From Castellaniella sp. MT123 (GTDB taxonomy: Bacteria > Pseudomonadota > Gammaproteobacteria > Burkholderiales > Burkholderiaceae_B): a stretch of DNA of 64,000 nucleotides. The stretch lies in NCBI RefSeq assembly GCF_039614765.1, contig NZ_CP154879.1:2790001-2854000 (forward strand), written 5' to 3'. The notes beneath the pieces were generated by a model that searched no databases, was not told the DNA's origin, and saw nothing but the letters and a program-made list of their open reading frames with translations. Below are positions 9,062-18,160 of the stretch, piece by piece; position 1 is the stretch's first letter, and the number at the start of each line of letters is the position of its first letter. The position numbers were made by a program, and so were the translations under genes.

Positions 9062-10339
9062 ATGGTCAGTCACACCGAGGTCGTGGCCAGCTTGTTGTTT
9101 GCCATCGCCATCATTCACACGTTCTCCGTGCCGGTTTTCGCGCGTCTGGCGCATCGGGGCGGACGCCATGCCGGCTTATGGCATCTGCTCTCCGAGGTCG
9201 AGGCGGTATTCGGCGTCTGGGCCTGCGTGCTGTTCGTCTGGATGGCCCTGACGCTGGGGGTGAAGGGCGCGGTTGACTACCTGGATACCCGCAACTTCAC
9301 CGAGCCCGCCTTCGTGTTCGTGATCATGGTGGTGGCCGCCAGCCGTCCCATCATCGAACTCGTGCGCCTGGTGGTCGATGGTCTGGCGCGTGTGCTGCCG
9401 GTGTCGTGCGAACTGTCGCGCTTTTTTGTCATCATGACGCTGGTACCGCTGGCAGGGTCGCTGATCACAGAGCCCGCCGCCATGACGCTGGCCGCGCTAC
9501 TGCTGCGTCAGGCCTATTTCCGCCGCCCGGGCCAGGACGGCTTCAAATATTTGACGGTCGGGGTGCTTTTCGTCAACGTGTCCATCGGCGGCGTGCTGAC
9601 GGCCTATGCGGCGCCGCCTGTGCTGATGGTCGCGCAGACCTTCGGCTGGGACACCGCCTTCATGGCCACGCATTTCGGCTGGCGTGCTGCCGCCGCCGTG
9701 CTGTTCAACGGCCTGATCCTGACCCTGATCTGCCGGCCCTTCCTGCTCGATGGCAGCCTGGGCGTGCGCCCTGATGACAGCAACGCCCGCGCGCCGGTGC
9801 CGCTCATGGTCATGGCCGTCCATGTCCTGTTCCTGCTGGGGATCGTGCTGGCCTCGCATCACATCAAGATCTTCCTCGCGCTGCTGGTGCTGTTCATCGG
9901 CTACGCACAGGCCTACAAGACCCACCAGTCGCCCCTGCTGCTGCGCGAAGGCCTGATGGTGGGGTTCTTCCTGGCAGGTCTGGTGGTCCTGGGCGGGCTG
10001 CAGCAGTGGTGGCTGCAAGGCCTGCTGGCCGGGTTGTCGCCCTTCGTCCTGTACCTGGGCGCCACCGCGCTGACGGCGGTCACCGACAATGCGGCGCTGA
10101 CCTATCTGGGTTCCCTGGTCGAAGGTACCGGTGATCTGTGGCGCTACATGCTGGTGGCCGGGGCCGTGACCGGGGGCGGCCTGACGGTCATCGCCAATGC
10201 ACCCAATCCGGCGGGGTTCTCCATCCTCAAGGGCTGTTTTGGCGACGGCACGATCTCGCCCCTGAAGCTGCTGGGGGCCGCGGCGGTGCCGACCCTGGTG
10301 GCGGCCATCATGTTCCTGCTGCCCAATTCTTTCAGCTGA
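9062..10339 (+). CDS. Putative Na+/H+ antiporter (Na_H_antiport_3 type)
   Basis: About 425 residues from the ATG at 9062; a TTG at 9050 in the same frame is the alternative. The protein is a chain of hydrophobic helices with conserved-looking acidic and Pro residues such as LITEPAAMT and TDNAALTYLGS. These match the small family annotated as putative Na+/H+ antiporters. It should act in the inner membrane in cation and proton exchange. It starts 36 bases after the GMC gene without a clear terminator between them. Confidence 0.7.
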   Translation: MVSHTEVVASLLFAIAIIHTFSVPVFARLAHRGGRHAGLWHLLSEVEAVFGVWACVLFVWMALTLGVKGAVDYLDTRNFTEPAFVFVIMVVAASRPIIELVRLVVDGLARVLPVSCELSRFFVIMTLVPLAGSLITEPAAMTLAALLLRQAYFRRPGQDGFKYLTVGVLFVNVSIGGVLTAYAAPPVLMVAQTFGWDTAFMATHFGWRAAAAVLFNGLILTLICRPFLLDGSLGVRPDDSNARAPVPLMVMAVHVLFLLGIVLASHHIKIFLALLVLFIGYAQAYKTHQSPLLLREGLMVGFFLAGLVVLGGLQQWWLQGLLAGLSPFVLYLGATALTAVTDNAALTYLGSLVEGTGDLWRYMLVAGAVTGGGLTVIANAPNPAGFSILKGCFGDGTISPLKLLGAAAVPTLVAAIMFLLPNSFS

Positions 10340-10341
10340 AA

Positions 10342-10391
10342 ACGCCGCGCCGGCAGTCGCGGGCCGTGCGGCGTGGGGGCACTTTGTTTTA
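10342..10391 (+). terminator. Weak terminator-like hairpin after the antiporter
   Basis: ACGCCGC (10342-10348) pairs with GCGGCGT (10368-10374), and after a G-run the sequence becomes ACTTTGTTTT. The distance between stem and T-rich part makes it a weak candidate. Confidence 0.3.
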
Positions 10392-10434
10392 AAAGGATTA
10401 AAATCCAGGCAGTTCAGATTTCCAGGACATTGTT

Positions 10435-10788
10435 GTGCCGATTTACGTCTATCGTTGCAGCCATTGCGGTCATCAGCAGGATGTGCTGCAGAAAATCTCC
10501 GACCCTCGCCTGACCGTGTGTCCGGCCTGCGGGCAGTCCACCTATGAAAAGCAGGTGACGGCGGCGGGTTTCCGCCTGAAGGGCTCGGGTTGGTACGAAA
10601 CCGATTTCCGGGGCGGTAAGTCCGGCTCGCACTCCGAAGGGGTGCTGGGCTCGTCCGGCTCCGCAGCGTCGTCCGACCATGGGGCGGGTTCCGCCTCCGG
10701 CGGTGCTTCTTCCGCCGGGGCATCGGGCGCGGCAGCAGCCGGCCCGGCGTCCTCCGGCAGCCCCGTGCCGGCCGCCACGCCTGGCTGA
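10435..10788 (+). CDS. FmdB-family zinc-ribbon regulatory protein
   Basis: 117 residues from a GTG at 10435 with AGGAC upstream. Residues 1-50 form the FmdB zinc ribbon: MPIYVYRC-x2-C at the N terminus and VCPACG near residue 28, then the typical GSGWYETDF segment. The C-terminal half is low-complexity Ser/Gly/Ala sequence. This family commonly sits next to the DUF502 gene and aspS in Burkholderiales, as here. Its molecular role is not established. Confidence 0.88.
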   Translation: MPIYVYRCSHCGHQQDVLQKISDPRLTVCPACGQSTYEKQVTAAGFRLKGSGWYETDFRGGKSGSHSEGVLGSSGSAASSDHGAGSASGGASSAGASGAAAAGPASSGSPVPAATPG

Positions 10789-10818
10789 CGCCTTTCGCCG
10801 ACACTTCGCTCAGGAACC

Positions 10819-11439
10819 ATGCGATTCTTCAAGCGCTACTTCATCACCGGCCTGCTGATCTGGCTGCCCCTGGTGACCACCATCTGGGTGCTGACGATGC
10901 TGGCGCGCACCCTGGATTCCCTGGTGCCGTCGTTCCTCTCGCCAGAAGCCTTGTTCGGGGTGGCCATTCCCGGCTTCGAACTGGCGCTGGTGCTGGGCAT
11001 CATCCTGCTCACGGGGCTGTTCTTCGCCAACTTCATCGGCCGCGCCATCCTGTCGCGCTGGGAGGCCCTGCTGGGGCGCATCCCATTGGTGCGCTCCATT
11101 TATAATTCGGTCAAGCAGGTCGGCGACACGGTGTTCTCCCCCAACGGCCAGGCCTTTCGCCAGGCCATTCTGGTGCAGTATCCGCACCAGGGTTCCTGGA
11201 CCATCGGGTTCCTGACCGGGGCGCCCTGTCTCGAGATCGCGGATCTGCTGGCGGGCGATCACATCAGCGTCTACGTGCCGACGACACCCAATCCCACGTC
11301 GGGGTTCTTCCTGATGATGCCGCGCGCCGACGTCCAGGTGCTCGACATGTCCGTCGACACCGCCCTGAAATACATCATTTCCATGGGGGTGGTGGTGCCG
11401 CCCCCATCGATTTCACATCATTCTCGGAGCCATTCTTGA
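10819..11439 (+). CDS. DUF502 family inner-membrane protein
   Basis: 206 residues with an AGGAACC site before the ATG. Two strong hydrophobic segments (about residues 10-30 and 50-75) precede a soluble C-terminal part containing [13 protein letters not shown], a hallmark of the DUF502 family. Function is unknown. Its TGA overlaps the TTG start of aspS, which implies translational coupling. Confidence 0.85.
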   Translation: MRFFKRYFITGLLIWLPLVTTIWVLTMLARTLDSLVPSFLSPEALFGVAIPGFELALVLGIILLTGLFFANFIGRAILSRWEALLGRIPLVRSIYNSVKQVGDTVFSPNGQAFRQAILVQYPHQGSWTIGFLTGAPCLEIADLLAGDHISVYVPTTPNPTSGFFLMMPRADVQVLDMSVDTALKYIISMGVVVPPPSISHHSRSHS

Positions 11440-13226
11440 ACCGTACCTGCTATACCGGCGAGGTGTCCAAAGCCCACCTCGACCAGACCGTCACCCTGTT
11501 CGGCTGGGTCCATCGCCGCCGCGACCACGGCGGTGTGATCTTCATCGATCTGCGCGACCGCGCGGGCCTGGCCCAGGTGGTGGTGGATCCCGACAATCAG
11601 GGGGCGTTCGCCACGGCCGAGCGCATCCGCAACGAATATTGTGTGCGGATCACCGGTCTGGTTCGGCGGCGCCCGGAAGGCACGCGAAATCCCGACCTGA
11701 CGTCGGGCGAAATCGAGATCCTGTGCCGCGAAATCGAGATCCTGAATGCGTCCCTGACGCCGCCGTTCCAGCTCGACGACGACAATCTGTCCGAAACCAC
11801 CCGCCTGACGCACCGCGTGCTGGACCTGCGCCGCCCGCAGATGCAGCGCAACCTGATGATGCGCTACCGGGTGTCGATGGTGGCGCGCAATTACCTGGAT
11901 GCCCTGGGTTTCATCGACATCGAAACGCCGATGCTGACGCGCAGCACGCCCGAGGGCGCGCGCGATTACCTGGTGCCGTCCCGCGTGAATCCGGGTGAAT
12001 TCTTCGCCTTGCCGCAGTCGCCGCAGTTGTTCAAGCAGATGCTGATGGTGTCGGGGTTCGATCGCTACTATCAGATCACGAAATGCTTTCGCGACGAAGA
12101 CCTGCGCGCCGACCGCCAGCCGGAATTCACGCAGATCGATTGCGAGACCTCCTTCCTGAACGAAGTCGAGATCCGCGAAATTTTCGAAGGCATGGTGCGC
12201 GAGGTCTATCGCCAGGTGCTGGACGTGGCCCTGCCGGAATTCCCCGTCATGAGCTGGGCCGAAGCCATGCGCCGCTATGGTTCCGACAAGCCCGACCTGC
12301 GCGTGAAACTGGAATTCACCGATGTGGCCGACCTGATGCGCGCGGTGGACTTCAAAGTCTTCGCCGGCCCGGCCAACGATCCGGCCTGCCGGGTGGTCGC
12401 CCTGCGCGTGCCCGGCGGCGCCAGCATGCCGCGCAGCGAGATCGACGCCTACACGCAGTTCGTGGGCATCTACGGCGCGCGCGGCCTGGCCTACATCAAG
12501 GTCAACGACGCCGCCGCCATCCCCGAAGGCCTGCAGTCGCCCATCGTCAAGAACATCCATGCCGATGCGCTGCGCGCCCTGATCGAACGCACTGGCGCGT
12601 GCAACGGCGACCTGATCTTCTTTGGCGCCGACCGCACAAAGGTCGTCAATGACGCCATCGGCGCGCTGCGTGTGAAAATCGGCCTCAGCGAATTCGGCCG
12701 CGACAATGGCCTGTTCGAGGCCGGCTGGCAGCCGCTGTGGGTGGTCGATTTCCCGATGTTCGAATACGACGAGGGCGAGGACCGCTACATGGCGGCGCAC
12801 CACCCCTTCACCTGCCCCAAGGCTGGCCACGAAGATCTGCTGGAATCCGATCCCGGCAGCGCGCTGGCCCGGGCCTATGATATGGTTATGAACGGCTGGG
12901 AGATCGGCGGCGGTTCGGAACGTATCCACCGCGCCGATGTGCAGACCAAGGTCTTCAAAGCCCTGAAAATCGACGAGGACGAAGCCGCCGAAAAATTCGG
13001 CTTCCTGCTGGACGCGCTGCAATATGGCGCGCCGCCGCATGGTGGCCTGGCATTCGGTCTGGACCGGCTGGTGACCCTGATGGCGGGCGCGGAATCCATT
13101 CGCGACGTGATCGCCTTCCCGAAAACCCAGCGTGCGCAGGATTTGCTGGTGCACGCGCCGTCGCCGGTGGACGAAAAGCAGCTGCGCGAACTGCATATCC
13201 GCCTGCGCCAGACCGAGGCGAAATAA
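11436..13226 (+). CDS. aspS: Aspartyl-tRNA synthetase
   Basis: 596 residues, the normal size of the bacterial-type enzyme that charges tRNA-Asp. It starts at a TTG at 11436 that overlaps the previous stop; the next residues NRTCYTGEV match the expected N terminus. The OB-fold anticodon domain ([16 protein letters not shown]) is followed by class II motifs, including [13 protein letters not shown] (motif 2) and GLAFGLDRL (motif 3), with the bacterial insertion domain between them. Whether it is discriminating or also charges tRNA-Asn depends on a gatCAB system not seen here. Confidence 0.97.
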   Translation: MNRTCYTGEVSKAHLDQTVTLFGWVHRRRDHGGVIFIDLRDRAGLAQVVVDPDNQGAFATAERIRNEYCVRITGLVRRRPEGTRNPDLTSGEIEILCREIEILNASLTPPFQLDDDNLSETTRLTHRVLDLRRPQMQRNLMMRYRVSMVARNYLDALGFIDIETPMLTRSTPEGARDYLVPSRVNPGEFFALPQSPQLFKQMLMVSGFDRYYQITKCFRDEDLRADRQPEFTQIDCETSFLNEVEIREIFEGMVREVYRQVLDVALPEFPVMSWAEAMRRYGSDKPDLRVKLEFTDVADLMRAVDFKVFAGPANDPACRVVALRVPGGASMPRSEIDAYTQFVGIYGARGLAYIKVNDAAAIPEGLQSPIVKNIHADALRALIERTGACNGDLIFFGADRTKVVNDAIGALRVKIGLSEFGRDNGLFEAGWQPLWVVDFPMFEYDEGEDRYMAAHHPFTCPKAGHEDLLESDPGSALARAYDMVMNGWEIGGGSERIHRADVQTKVFKALKIDEDEAAEKFGFLLDALQYGAPPHGGLAFGLDRLVTLMAGAESIRDVIAFPKTQRAQDLLVHAPSPVDEKQLRELHIRLRQTEAK

Positions 13227-13241
13227 CACCAGAGGGCTGCC

Positions 13242-14096
13242 ATGCCAGTCATGCGGATCGTCAGCTACAACATCCACAAGGGGCGCTCGGCTTCGGGTGG
13301 GCGGGAATCGCTGGCCGATCTGCGGCTGGGCTTGTATGGCCTGCGGCCCGATCTCCTGTTCCTGCAGGAAGTCCAGGGGCGCAACCAGATGCACAGCAGC
13401 CTGGATGCTCAGCACGAATCTCTGGCGGCCGCCCTGCACATGCAGGCAGCCTATGGCTGCAATGCGGTGCGCGCGGCCACCGACCACGGTAATGCGCTGC
13501 TGTCGCGCTATCCGATCCTGTATTACGAAAATCAGGACATCTCCGATCATCGCCTGGAACAGCGCGGCCTGCTGCACGGGGTCGTGCAGGTCGGGGACGC
13601 GCATGTGCACTGCCTGGTGGTGCACCTGGGGCTGCTGGCGGGGGGGCGTTCCCGTCAGGTGTATGCCCTGGTGGATCGTATCCGCCGGCTGGTGCCGGAT
13701 TCCGAACCGCTGCTGATCGCGGGCGATTTCAACGACTGGAACAACCGCCTGGCGCCGCTGTTCGTCCAACAGCTGGGGCTGGTGGAAGTCTTCGCCGCCG
13801 CGCCCCAGGGCCTGGACGAGGTCTATCGCCTGCGGCATCGGGTGGCGCAGCTGCGTCAGCGGATGCCCTGGTTTCCGGGCCAGATCCTGCGTCCGCTGCC
13901 GGCGCTGCCGGCCGGTGGCCTGGCGGCGCGGCTGATGCCCCCGCCCCGCACGTTCCCGGCTATGTTTCCGTGGCTGCGCCTGGACCGGATCTATCAGCGC
14001 GGGTTTGCCGTGCGCCGGGCACGGGTGCTGCATGGCGCCCCCTGGAAGAAATTGTCCGACCATGCGCCGTTGGTGGCTGAACTCGAACTGCCTTGA
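13242..14096 (+). CDS. Endonuclease/exonuclease/phosphatase family protein
   Basis: 284 residues; GAGGG lies ahead of the ATG. The fold's metal and catalytic motifs are present: SYNIHKG near the N terminus, LQEV, GDFNDWNN near residue 162, and the terminal SDHAPLVAEL. The family includes DNases, sphingomyelinases and phosphodiesterases; the specific substrate is not clear. No signal peptide is obvious, so it is probably cytoplasmic. It follows aspS by 15 bases and ends just before the rpoH promoter region. Confidence 0.85.
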   Translation: MPVMRIVSYNIHKGRSASGGRESLADLRLGLYGLRPDLLFLQEVQGRNQMHSSLDAQHESLAAALHMQAAYGCNAVRAATDHGNALLSRYPILYYENQDISDHRLEQRGLLHGVVQVGDAHVHCLVVHLGLLAGGRSRQVYALVDRIRRLVPDSEPLLIAGDFNDWNNRLAPLFVQQLGLVEVFAAAPQGLDEVYRLRHRVAQLRQRMPWFPGQILRPLPALPAGGLAARLMPPPRTFPAMFPWLRLDRIYQRGFAVRRARVLHGAPWKKLSDHAPLVAELELP

Positions 14097-14110
14097 TGAT
14101 CGGCAGGTGG

Positions 14111-14139
14111 GGAACTTTTCGCCTTTGACGCTGGTCAAA
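14111..14139 (+). promoter_or_regulatory. Sigma-E (RpoE)-like promoter of rpoH
   Basis: GGAACTT at 14111-14117 and TCAAA at 14135-14139, 17 bases apart, resemble the extracytoplasmic sigma-E promoter pattern. rpoH is a classical sigma-E target in other proteobacteria. A TTGACG at 14125-14130 could be a vegetative -35, but no good -10 follows. Predicted transcription would begin just upstream of the CIRCE element. Confidence 0.5.
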
Positions 14140-14157
14140 TACTGCATTGTCTGGAAA

Positions 14158-14184
14158 TTAGCACTCCGCCCCATAGAGTGCTAA
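14158..14184 (+). promoter_or_regulatory. CIRCE operator (HrcA binding site)
   Basis: A perfect inverted repeat TTAGCACTC-N9-GAGTGCTAA, identical to the CIRCE consensus bound by the HrcA repressor. It lies 34 bases before the rpoH start codon, in the predicted 5' untranslated region. hrcA is not in this window. Confidence 0.93.
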
Positions 14185-14218
14185 CATCATCCACGAACCA
14201 CCCAAGGACTTTGCCACC

Positions 14219-15127
14219 ATGAGCCACACTTCGTCTTCCCTGGTGTTGGCGCCGGCCCAGCTTGCGCAGGCCATTTCCAACCCGGGTGCGCTTGGCACCA
14301 TCGACGCTTACATCGGGGCGGTCAATCGCCTGCCCCTTCTGACGGCCGACCAGGAATCCGACCTGGGCCGCCGCCTGCGCGACCAGAACGACCTGGACGC
14401 CGCGCGGGATCTGATCCTGTCCCATCTGCGCCTGGTGGTCTCGGTGGCGCGCCAGTACCTGGGCTATGGTCTGGCGCACGCCGATCTGATCCAGGAAGGC
14501 AACATCGGTCTGATGAAGGCGGTGCGCCGTTTCGACCCGGATCGGGGCGTGCGGCTGGTGTCCTTTGCCGTGCACTGGATCCGGGCGGAAATCCACGAAT
14601 ACGTGGTGCGCAACTGGCGGCTGGTGAAAATCGCCACGACCAAGGCCCAGCGCAAACTGTTTTTCAATCTGCGGCGCATGCGCCCGGACGGTCACACGCT
14701 GGCCCCGGACCAGGTGTCCGAGATCGCCCGCGAGCTTAACGTGCGCCCCGAAGACGTGGCCGAAATGGAAGTTCGCCTGTCAGGCGGGGATTGCGGACTA
14801 GAGACATCGGCCGCCGACGACGATGACCGTTTCGCGCCCATCGCCTGGCTGGCCGACGATAGCCAGGAACCGGGCCAGGTCCTGGCGCGTCGCGGCATGG
14901 ATACCCTGCAAAGCCAGGGGCTGGCCGATGCCCTGGATTCCCTGGATGACCGTTCCCGCCACATCGTGCAGTCGCGCTGGCTGGCCGACGACGGTGGCGC
15001 CACCTTGCATGAACTTGCCGCCGAATACGGTATTTCGGCCGAACGTGTTCGCCAGATCGAGGCTGCCGCGCTGAAAAAACTGAAAACCGCGCTGGCCGAC
15101 CGCCAGGCCGATTTCCTGGCAGCCTGA
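14219..15127 (+). CDS. rpoH: RNA polymerase heat-shock sigma factor (sigma-32)
   Basis: 302 residues with an AAGGA site before the ATG. It directs RNA polymerase to heat-shock promoters. Region 2 is visible in LVVSVARQYLGYGLAHADLIQEGNIGLMKAVRRFDP-like order from about residue 75. The RpoH-specific box QRKLFFNLR is near residue 143, and region 4 ends with the helix-turn-helix YGISAERVRQIEAAAL. Upstream are a sigma-E-like promoter and a perfect CIRCE, so both envelope stress and HrcA release probably raise its transcription. A sigma-32-type promoter in front of hslVU within this window is a likely target. Confidence 0.97.
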   Translation: MSHTSSSLVLAPAQLAQAISNPGALGTIDAYIGAVNRLPLLTADQESDLGRRLRDQNDLDAARDLILSHLRLVVSVARQYLGYGLAHADLIQEGNIGLMKAVRRFDPDRGVRLVSFAVHWIRAEIHEYVVRNWRLVKIATTKAQRKLFFNLRRMRPDGHTLAPDQVSEIARELNVRPEDVAEMEVRLSGGDCGLETSAADDDDRFAPIAWLADDSQEPGQVLARRGMDTLQSQGLADALDSLDDRSRHIVQSRWLADDGGATLHELAAEYGISAERVRQIEAAALKKLKTALADRQADFLAA

Positions 15128-15195
15128 TCTGTATCGGCTGCCGGGTAAATCCTTGTCAGGAAATTGTTTTTTACATTTTTGTCGGGTGTGCGGCA

Positions 15196-15222
15196 GAACT
15201 TTCCGGATGGCGGGCGGACTAA
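15196..15222 (+). promoter_or_regulatory. Candidate sigma-E-like promoter for a small RNA
   Basis: GAACTT (15196-15201) and ACTAA (15218-15222) are 16 bases apart, resembling the sigma-E promoter layout also seen before rpoH. It lies about 70 bases after the rpoH stop and would start transcription near 15230. Confidence 0.35.
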
Positions 15223-15229
15223 TTCTCCA

Positions 15230-15345
15230 TGGGCGAACGTCCAGCCCCCTGGGCCGCGTCGTCCTGTCGTCCGCTTCAGCTTCTCCTCTTCCCCTCCCTA
15301 TCGAAGCGGATGTTCTCGGGATGCCTTCATGGCATCCTTTTTTTT
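15230..15345 (+). ncRNA. Candidate small RNA with C/U-rich anti-Shine-Dalgarno loop
   Basis: Downstream of rpoH no coding gene is convincing, but RNA structure is. TCCGCTTC (15270-15277) pairs perfectly with GAAGCGGA (15303-15310). The enclosed 25-base loop is made almost only of C and T and carries CTCCTC and CCCCTCCC, complementary to Shine-Dalgarno sequences. A strong terminator follows nine bases later. This hairpin-plus-terminator layout is that of trans-acting, ribosome-binding-site-masking small RNAs with CCUCCUCCC-type loops known in alphaproteobacteria. The 5' end and independent transcription are inferred; it could instead be processed from the rpoH 3' untranslated region. Confidence 0.5.
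15319..15345 (+). terminator. Strong rho-independent terminator
   Basis: GGATGCC (15319-15325), loop TTCAT, GGCATCC (15331-15337), then eight T residues (15338-15345). It ends the rpoH transcript and the candidate small RNA. Confidence 0.9.
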
Positions 15346-15506
15346 GCGCCTCCGGACTGGGCGCGTTTCCGCGTCACAGCCGGATTGTTTGCGAGGGTGA
15401 CGGCGTGCTGATGACATCGGCAAGACTCATTCATATCTGCTTTCAGACAAGGCAGGCGGCCCTGTAACATAATGGCTGACGCATTTTTTGCTGATTAGCT
15501 TCGATC
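15346..15506 (+). promoter_or_regulatory. Intergenic region with possible promoter of the CPA1 antiporter
   Basis: No gene is seen between the terminator and the antiporter start. TTCAGA (15442-15447) and TAACAT (15465-15470), 17 bases apart, are the best vegetative promoter-like pair, but both hexamers are imperfect. Confidence 0.3.
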
Positions 15507-18137
15507 ATGAAAATAGGCTTCCTGGTCTTTGGCCTGGCCGGGCTGCTGGCCCTGATTTCCTTCATGCCGCCGCTGGCAGGGCGGCTGCGCCTGCCGTATT
15601 CCGTGCTGCTGGCCATCGTCGGCTTTGTCCTGGGCGTGATCATCCACGTCCACGGCTGGGCGCCGGGGGTCGTGGCCGATTTTCTCGATTCCCTGCAGCA
15701 CTTCGACATTTCGTCCGAAACCTTTCTGTTCGTGTTCCTGCCGGTGCTGCTCTTCGAGGCGGCGCTGGCGATGAACATCCGGCGCCTGCTGGATGACATC
15801 AGCCCGATCCTGGTGATGGCCATCGTGGCGGTGGTGGTTTGCACGGTGGCGGTCGGTTTCTCGCTGGCGGCGATTTCCCCCTATGGGTTGATCGTCTGCC
15901 TGATGCTGGGGGCGATTGTCGCCACCACGGATCCGGTGGCTGTGGTTGGCATCTTCCGCGAGGTTGGGGCGCCCCGGCGGCTGACCACGCTGGTCGAAGG
16001 CGAGTCGTTGTTCAATGACGCGGCGTCCATCGCGCTGTATTCCGTGCTGCTCAGCATGCTGTTCAGCGGTGGCACCCCGTCGGTGACCAAGGTGCTCGGC
16101 AGCTTCCTGTTCAGTTTCATCGGCGGCGGGCTGGCGGGGCTGGCCATGGGGCGGCTGGCGAGCGCGCTTTTCCGCTGGCTGCGCGGCTGGCCGGCAGCCG
16201 AGGTCACTTTGACCGTGGCACTGGCCTATCTGACGTTTTTCGCGGCCGAACACTACCTGGGGGTGTCCGGGGTGGTGGCCACCGTGATCGCCGGTCTGGT
16301 GGTGGGCTCCAACGGCCGCACCCGCATGTCGCCCACGACGTTCGAACAACTGGAAGGCGCCTGGGCGCAGTTCGGATTCTGGGCCAATTCCCTGATCTTC
16401 CTGTTTGCCGCCATGCTGATCCCGCGCATGATGGCCGAGATCACCTGGATGGAAGTCCTGCTCATCCTGGTGGTCTTCATCGTCACCCTGGCGGCCCGGG
16501 CGATCATCATCTACGGCCTGTTGCCGCTGCTTGGCCGGCTGCGGCTCAGCACTCAGGTCAGCCGCTCGTACCGAGCCGTGATGCTGCTGGGTGGTTTGCG
16601 GGGCGCCGTGTCCCTGGCCCTGGCCCTGGCGGTCACGGAACAGCCCGCGGTTCCCCACGAGGCGCGCCAGTTCATCGCCGTGGCGACGACCGGGTTCGTG
16701 CTGATGACTCTGTTCATCAACGGCCTGACCCTGCGGCCGCTGATCGCGCGCCTGGGATTGAATCAGCTCTCGCCCGTGGACCGCACACTGCGCGATCAGG
16801 CGCAGGTCGTCGAACTGGAAGCCCTGCGCCTGCGGATCGACGAGATCGCCCGCCACGAAAACATCGGCCAGGAAGTACTGGACCGCTTGGGCGCCGTATT
16901 CGATGCCAGCCAGACCAGCATGGACACGGCGCAGGTGCATCAGCTGAGTCAGGATCAAAAGGTCACCGTGGGCATGGGGATCCTGGCCGGGCGCGAGGAA
17001 GAAATGTTCTTCGAGACCCTCAAGGCGCAGATGGTGGACTGGCGCACGGCGGAATCCCTGCTGGCCCGCTCCGAACGTCTAGGCGACGCGGTGCGCGCGG
17101 GCGGTCTGGCCGGCTTCGAGTCGGCCATCGACGGGGATTTGCGCTATTCGCACGGGTTGCGGCTGGCCTTGCGCCTGCATCATCTGACGGGCTGGCAGTT
17201 CTGGCTGGCGCGCGAACTGGCACAGCGGTTCACCAACCTGATGTTCAAATGGGCCGTGGCCCGCCGGCTGATCCAGTTTGCACGCACGGATGTGCAGCCG
17301 CTGCTGGGTGCCGAGGTCACCGACATCATCATTGCCGCGCATCAGCGCCGCCTGACGCTGCTGGAAGGCGCCCTGCAGGCCATGACGCTGCAGTATCCCG
17401 GCTATGCGCATCACCTGCAAGAGGCCTATCTGGCGCGCATGGCGCGTTCCATGGAACGCATGCGCTACCGGGACATGCTGGCGCAGAACCTGATCAGCGG
17501 GGAAACCTATTCCGATCTCATCCAGCAGGTGGATACGCGTTGGGGGCCGCTGGAAAAACACAGCGGGCTGGATATCACCATGAGCGCAGCCACGCTGGTG
17601 CAGCGCGTCGCGCTGTTCGAGGGGCTGGACGAGGCCACCATGGCGGCGATCTGCCGGGTGCTCAAGCCCCGGTTGGCAGTGCCCGGTCAGGATATTCCCA
17701 TGCGCAACGGGCGCAGCCGGGCCATGTATTTCGTCGCGTCGGGGGCGGTCGTGCTGGATCTGCCCGATGGCACTTCGGCCGAATTGGGCAGTGGCCAGAT
17801 CTTTGGTGAAATGGCGCTGGCCATGGACCGCGACTTCGAGGCGCGGGTGCGTTCGCTGGGCTACAGCCGCCTGCTGATGCTGCAGGAAAAGGATTTCAAG
17901 CGGCTGCAGCGGCAATTTCCCGAACTGCGCGACAAGATCGATGCGATCGTGCGCCAGCGCGCACGGGCGGTGGAAGTCTGGGAGCAGTTCAAGTCGGGTC
18001 AGCGACAGTACGAACCGTTGCCCCCACTGGGTCGGGACGCCACCCCTGGGGATGTCGTGCAATCGCCGGCGCCGGACCAGGCGGATCCCGAGGGACCCCG
18101 CCCGGATCCCGACGAACAGGTCGGGGCTGCATCGTAG
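15507..18137 (+). CDS. CPA1-type Na+/H+ antiporter with C-terminal cyclic-nucleotide-binding domain
   Basis: 876 residues. About residues 1-415 are a cation:proton antiporter core with some 12 membrane helices; TTDPVAVVGIFREVGAP and EGESLFNDAASIAL carry the family's acidic ion-binding region. A long cytoplasmic region follows. Residues of about 700-820 form a cyclic-nucleotide-binding-like domain: ALFEGLDEATMAAI, then GQIFGEMALAMDRDFEARV. It should exchange Na+ or K+ for H+ at the inner membrane with control through the cytoplasmic tail. The layout recalls SOS1-like exchangers. The phosphate-binding cassette here has FGEMAL but no following Arg-Thr/Ser-Ala, so true cAMP binding is uncertain. 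Confidence 0.88.
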   Translation: MKIGFLVFGLAGLLALISFMPPLAGRLRLPYSVLLAIVGFVLGVIIHVHGWAPGVVADFLDSLQHFDISSETFLFVFLPVLLFEAALAMNIRRLLDDISPILVMAIVAVVVCTVAVGFSLAAISPYGLIVCLMLGAIVATTDPVAVVGIFREVGAPRRLTTLVEGESLFNDAASIALYSVLLSMLFSGGTPSVTKVLGSFLFSFIGGGLAGLAMGRLASALFRWLRGWPAAEVTLTVALAYLTFFAAEHYLGVSGVVATVIAGLVVGSNGRTRMSPTTFEQLEGAWAQFGFWANSLIFLFAAMLIPRMMAEITWMEVLLILVVFIVTLAARAIIIYGLLPLLGRLRLSTQVSRSYRAVMLLGGLRGAVSLALALAVTEQPAVPHEARQFIAVATTGFVLMTLFINGLTLRPLIARLGLNQLSPVDRTLRDQAQVVELEALRLRIDEIARHENIGQEVLDRLGAVFDASQTSMDTAQVHQLSQDQKVTVGMGILAGREEEMFFETLKAQMVDWRTAESLLARSERLGDAVRAGGLAGFESAIDGDLRYSHGLRLALRLHHLTGWQFWLARELAQRFTNLMFKWAVARRLIQFARTDVQPLLGAEVTDIIIAAHQRRLTLLEGALQAMTLQYPGYAHHLQEAYLARMARSMERMRYRDMLAQNLISGETYSDLIQQVDTRWGPLEKHSGLDITMSAATLVQRVALFEGLDEATMAAICRVLKPRLAVPGQDIPMRNGRSRAMYFVASGAVVLDLPDGTSAELGSGQIFGEMALAMDRDFEARVRSLGYSRLLMLQEKDFKRLQRQFPELRDKIDAIVRQRARAVEVWEQFKSGQRQYEPLPPLGRDATPGDVVQSPAPDQADPEGPRPDPDEQVGAAS

Positions 18138-18160
18138 CTGCCCGGCTGGCAGCGGATGGC

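Noticed and set aside
15153-15467. Open frame of about 104 codons downstream of rpoH
   Set aside because: It runs through the small-RNA-like stem and the terminator, has no ribosome-binding site and no recognisable composition.
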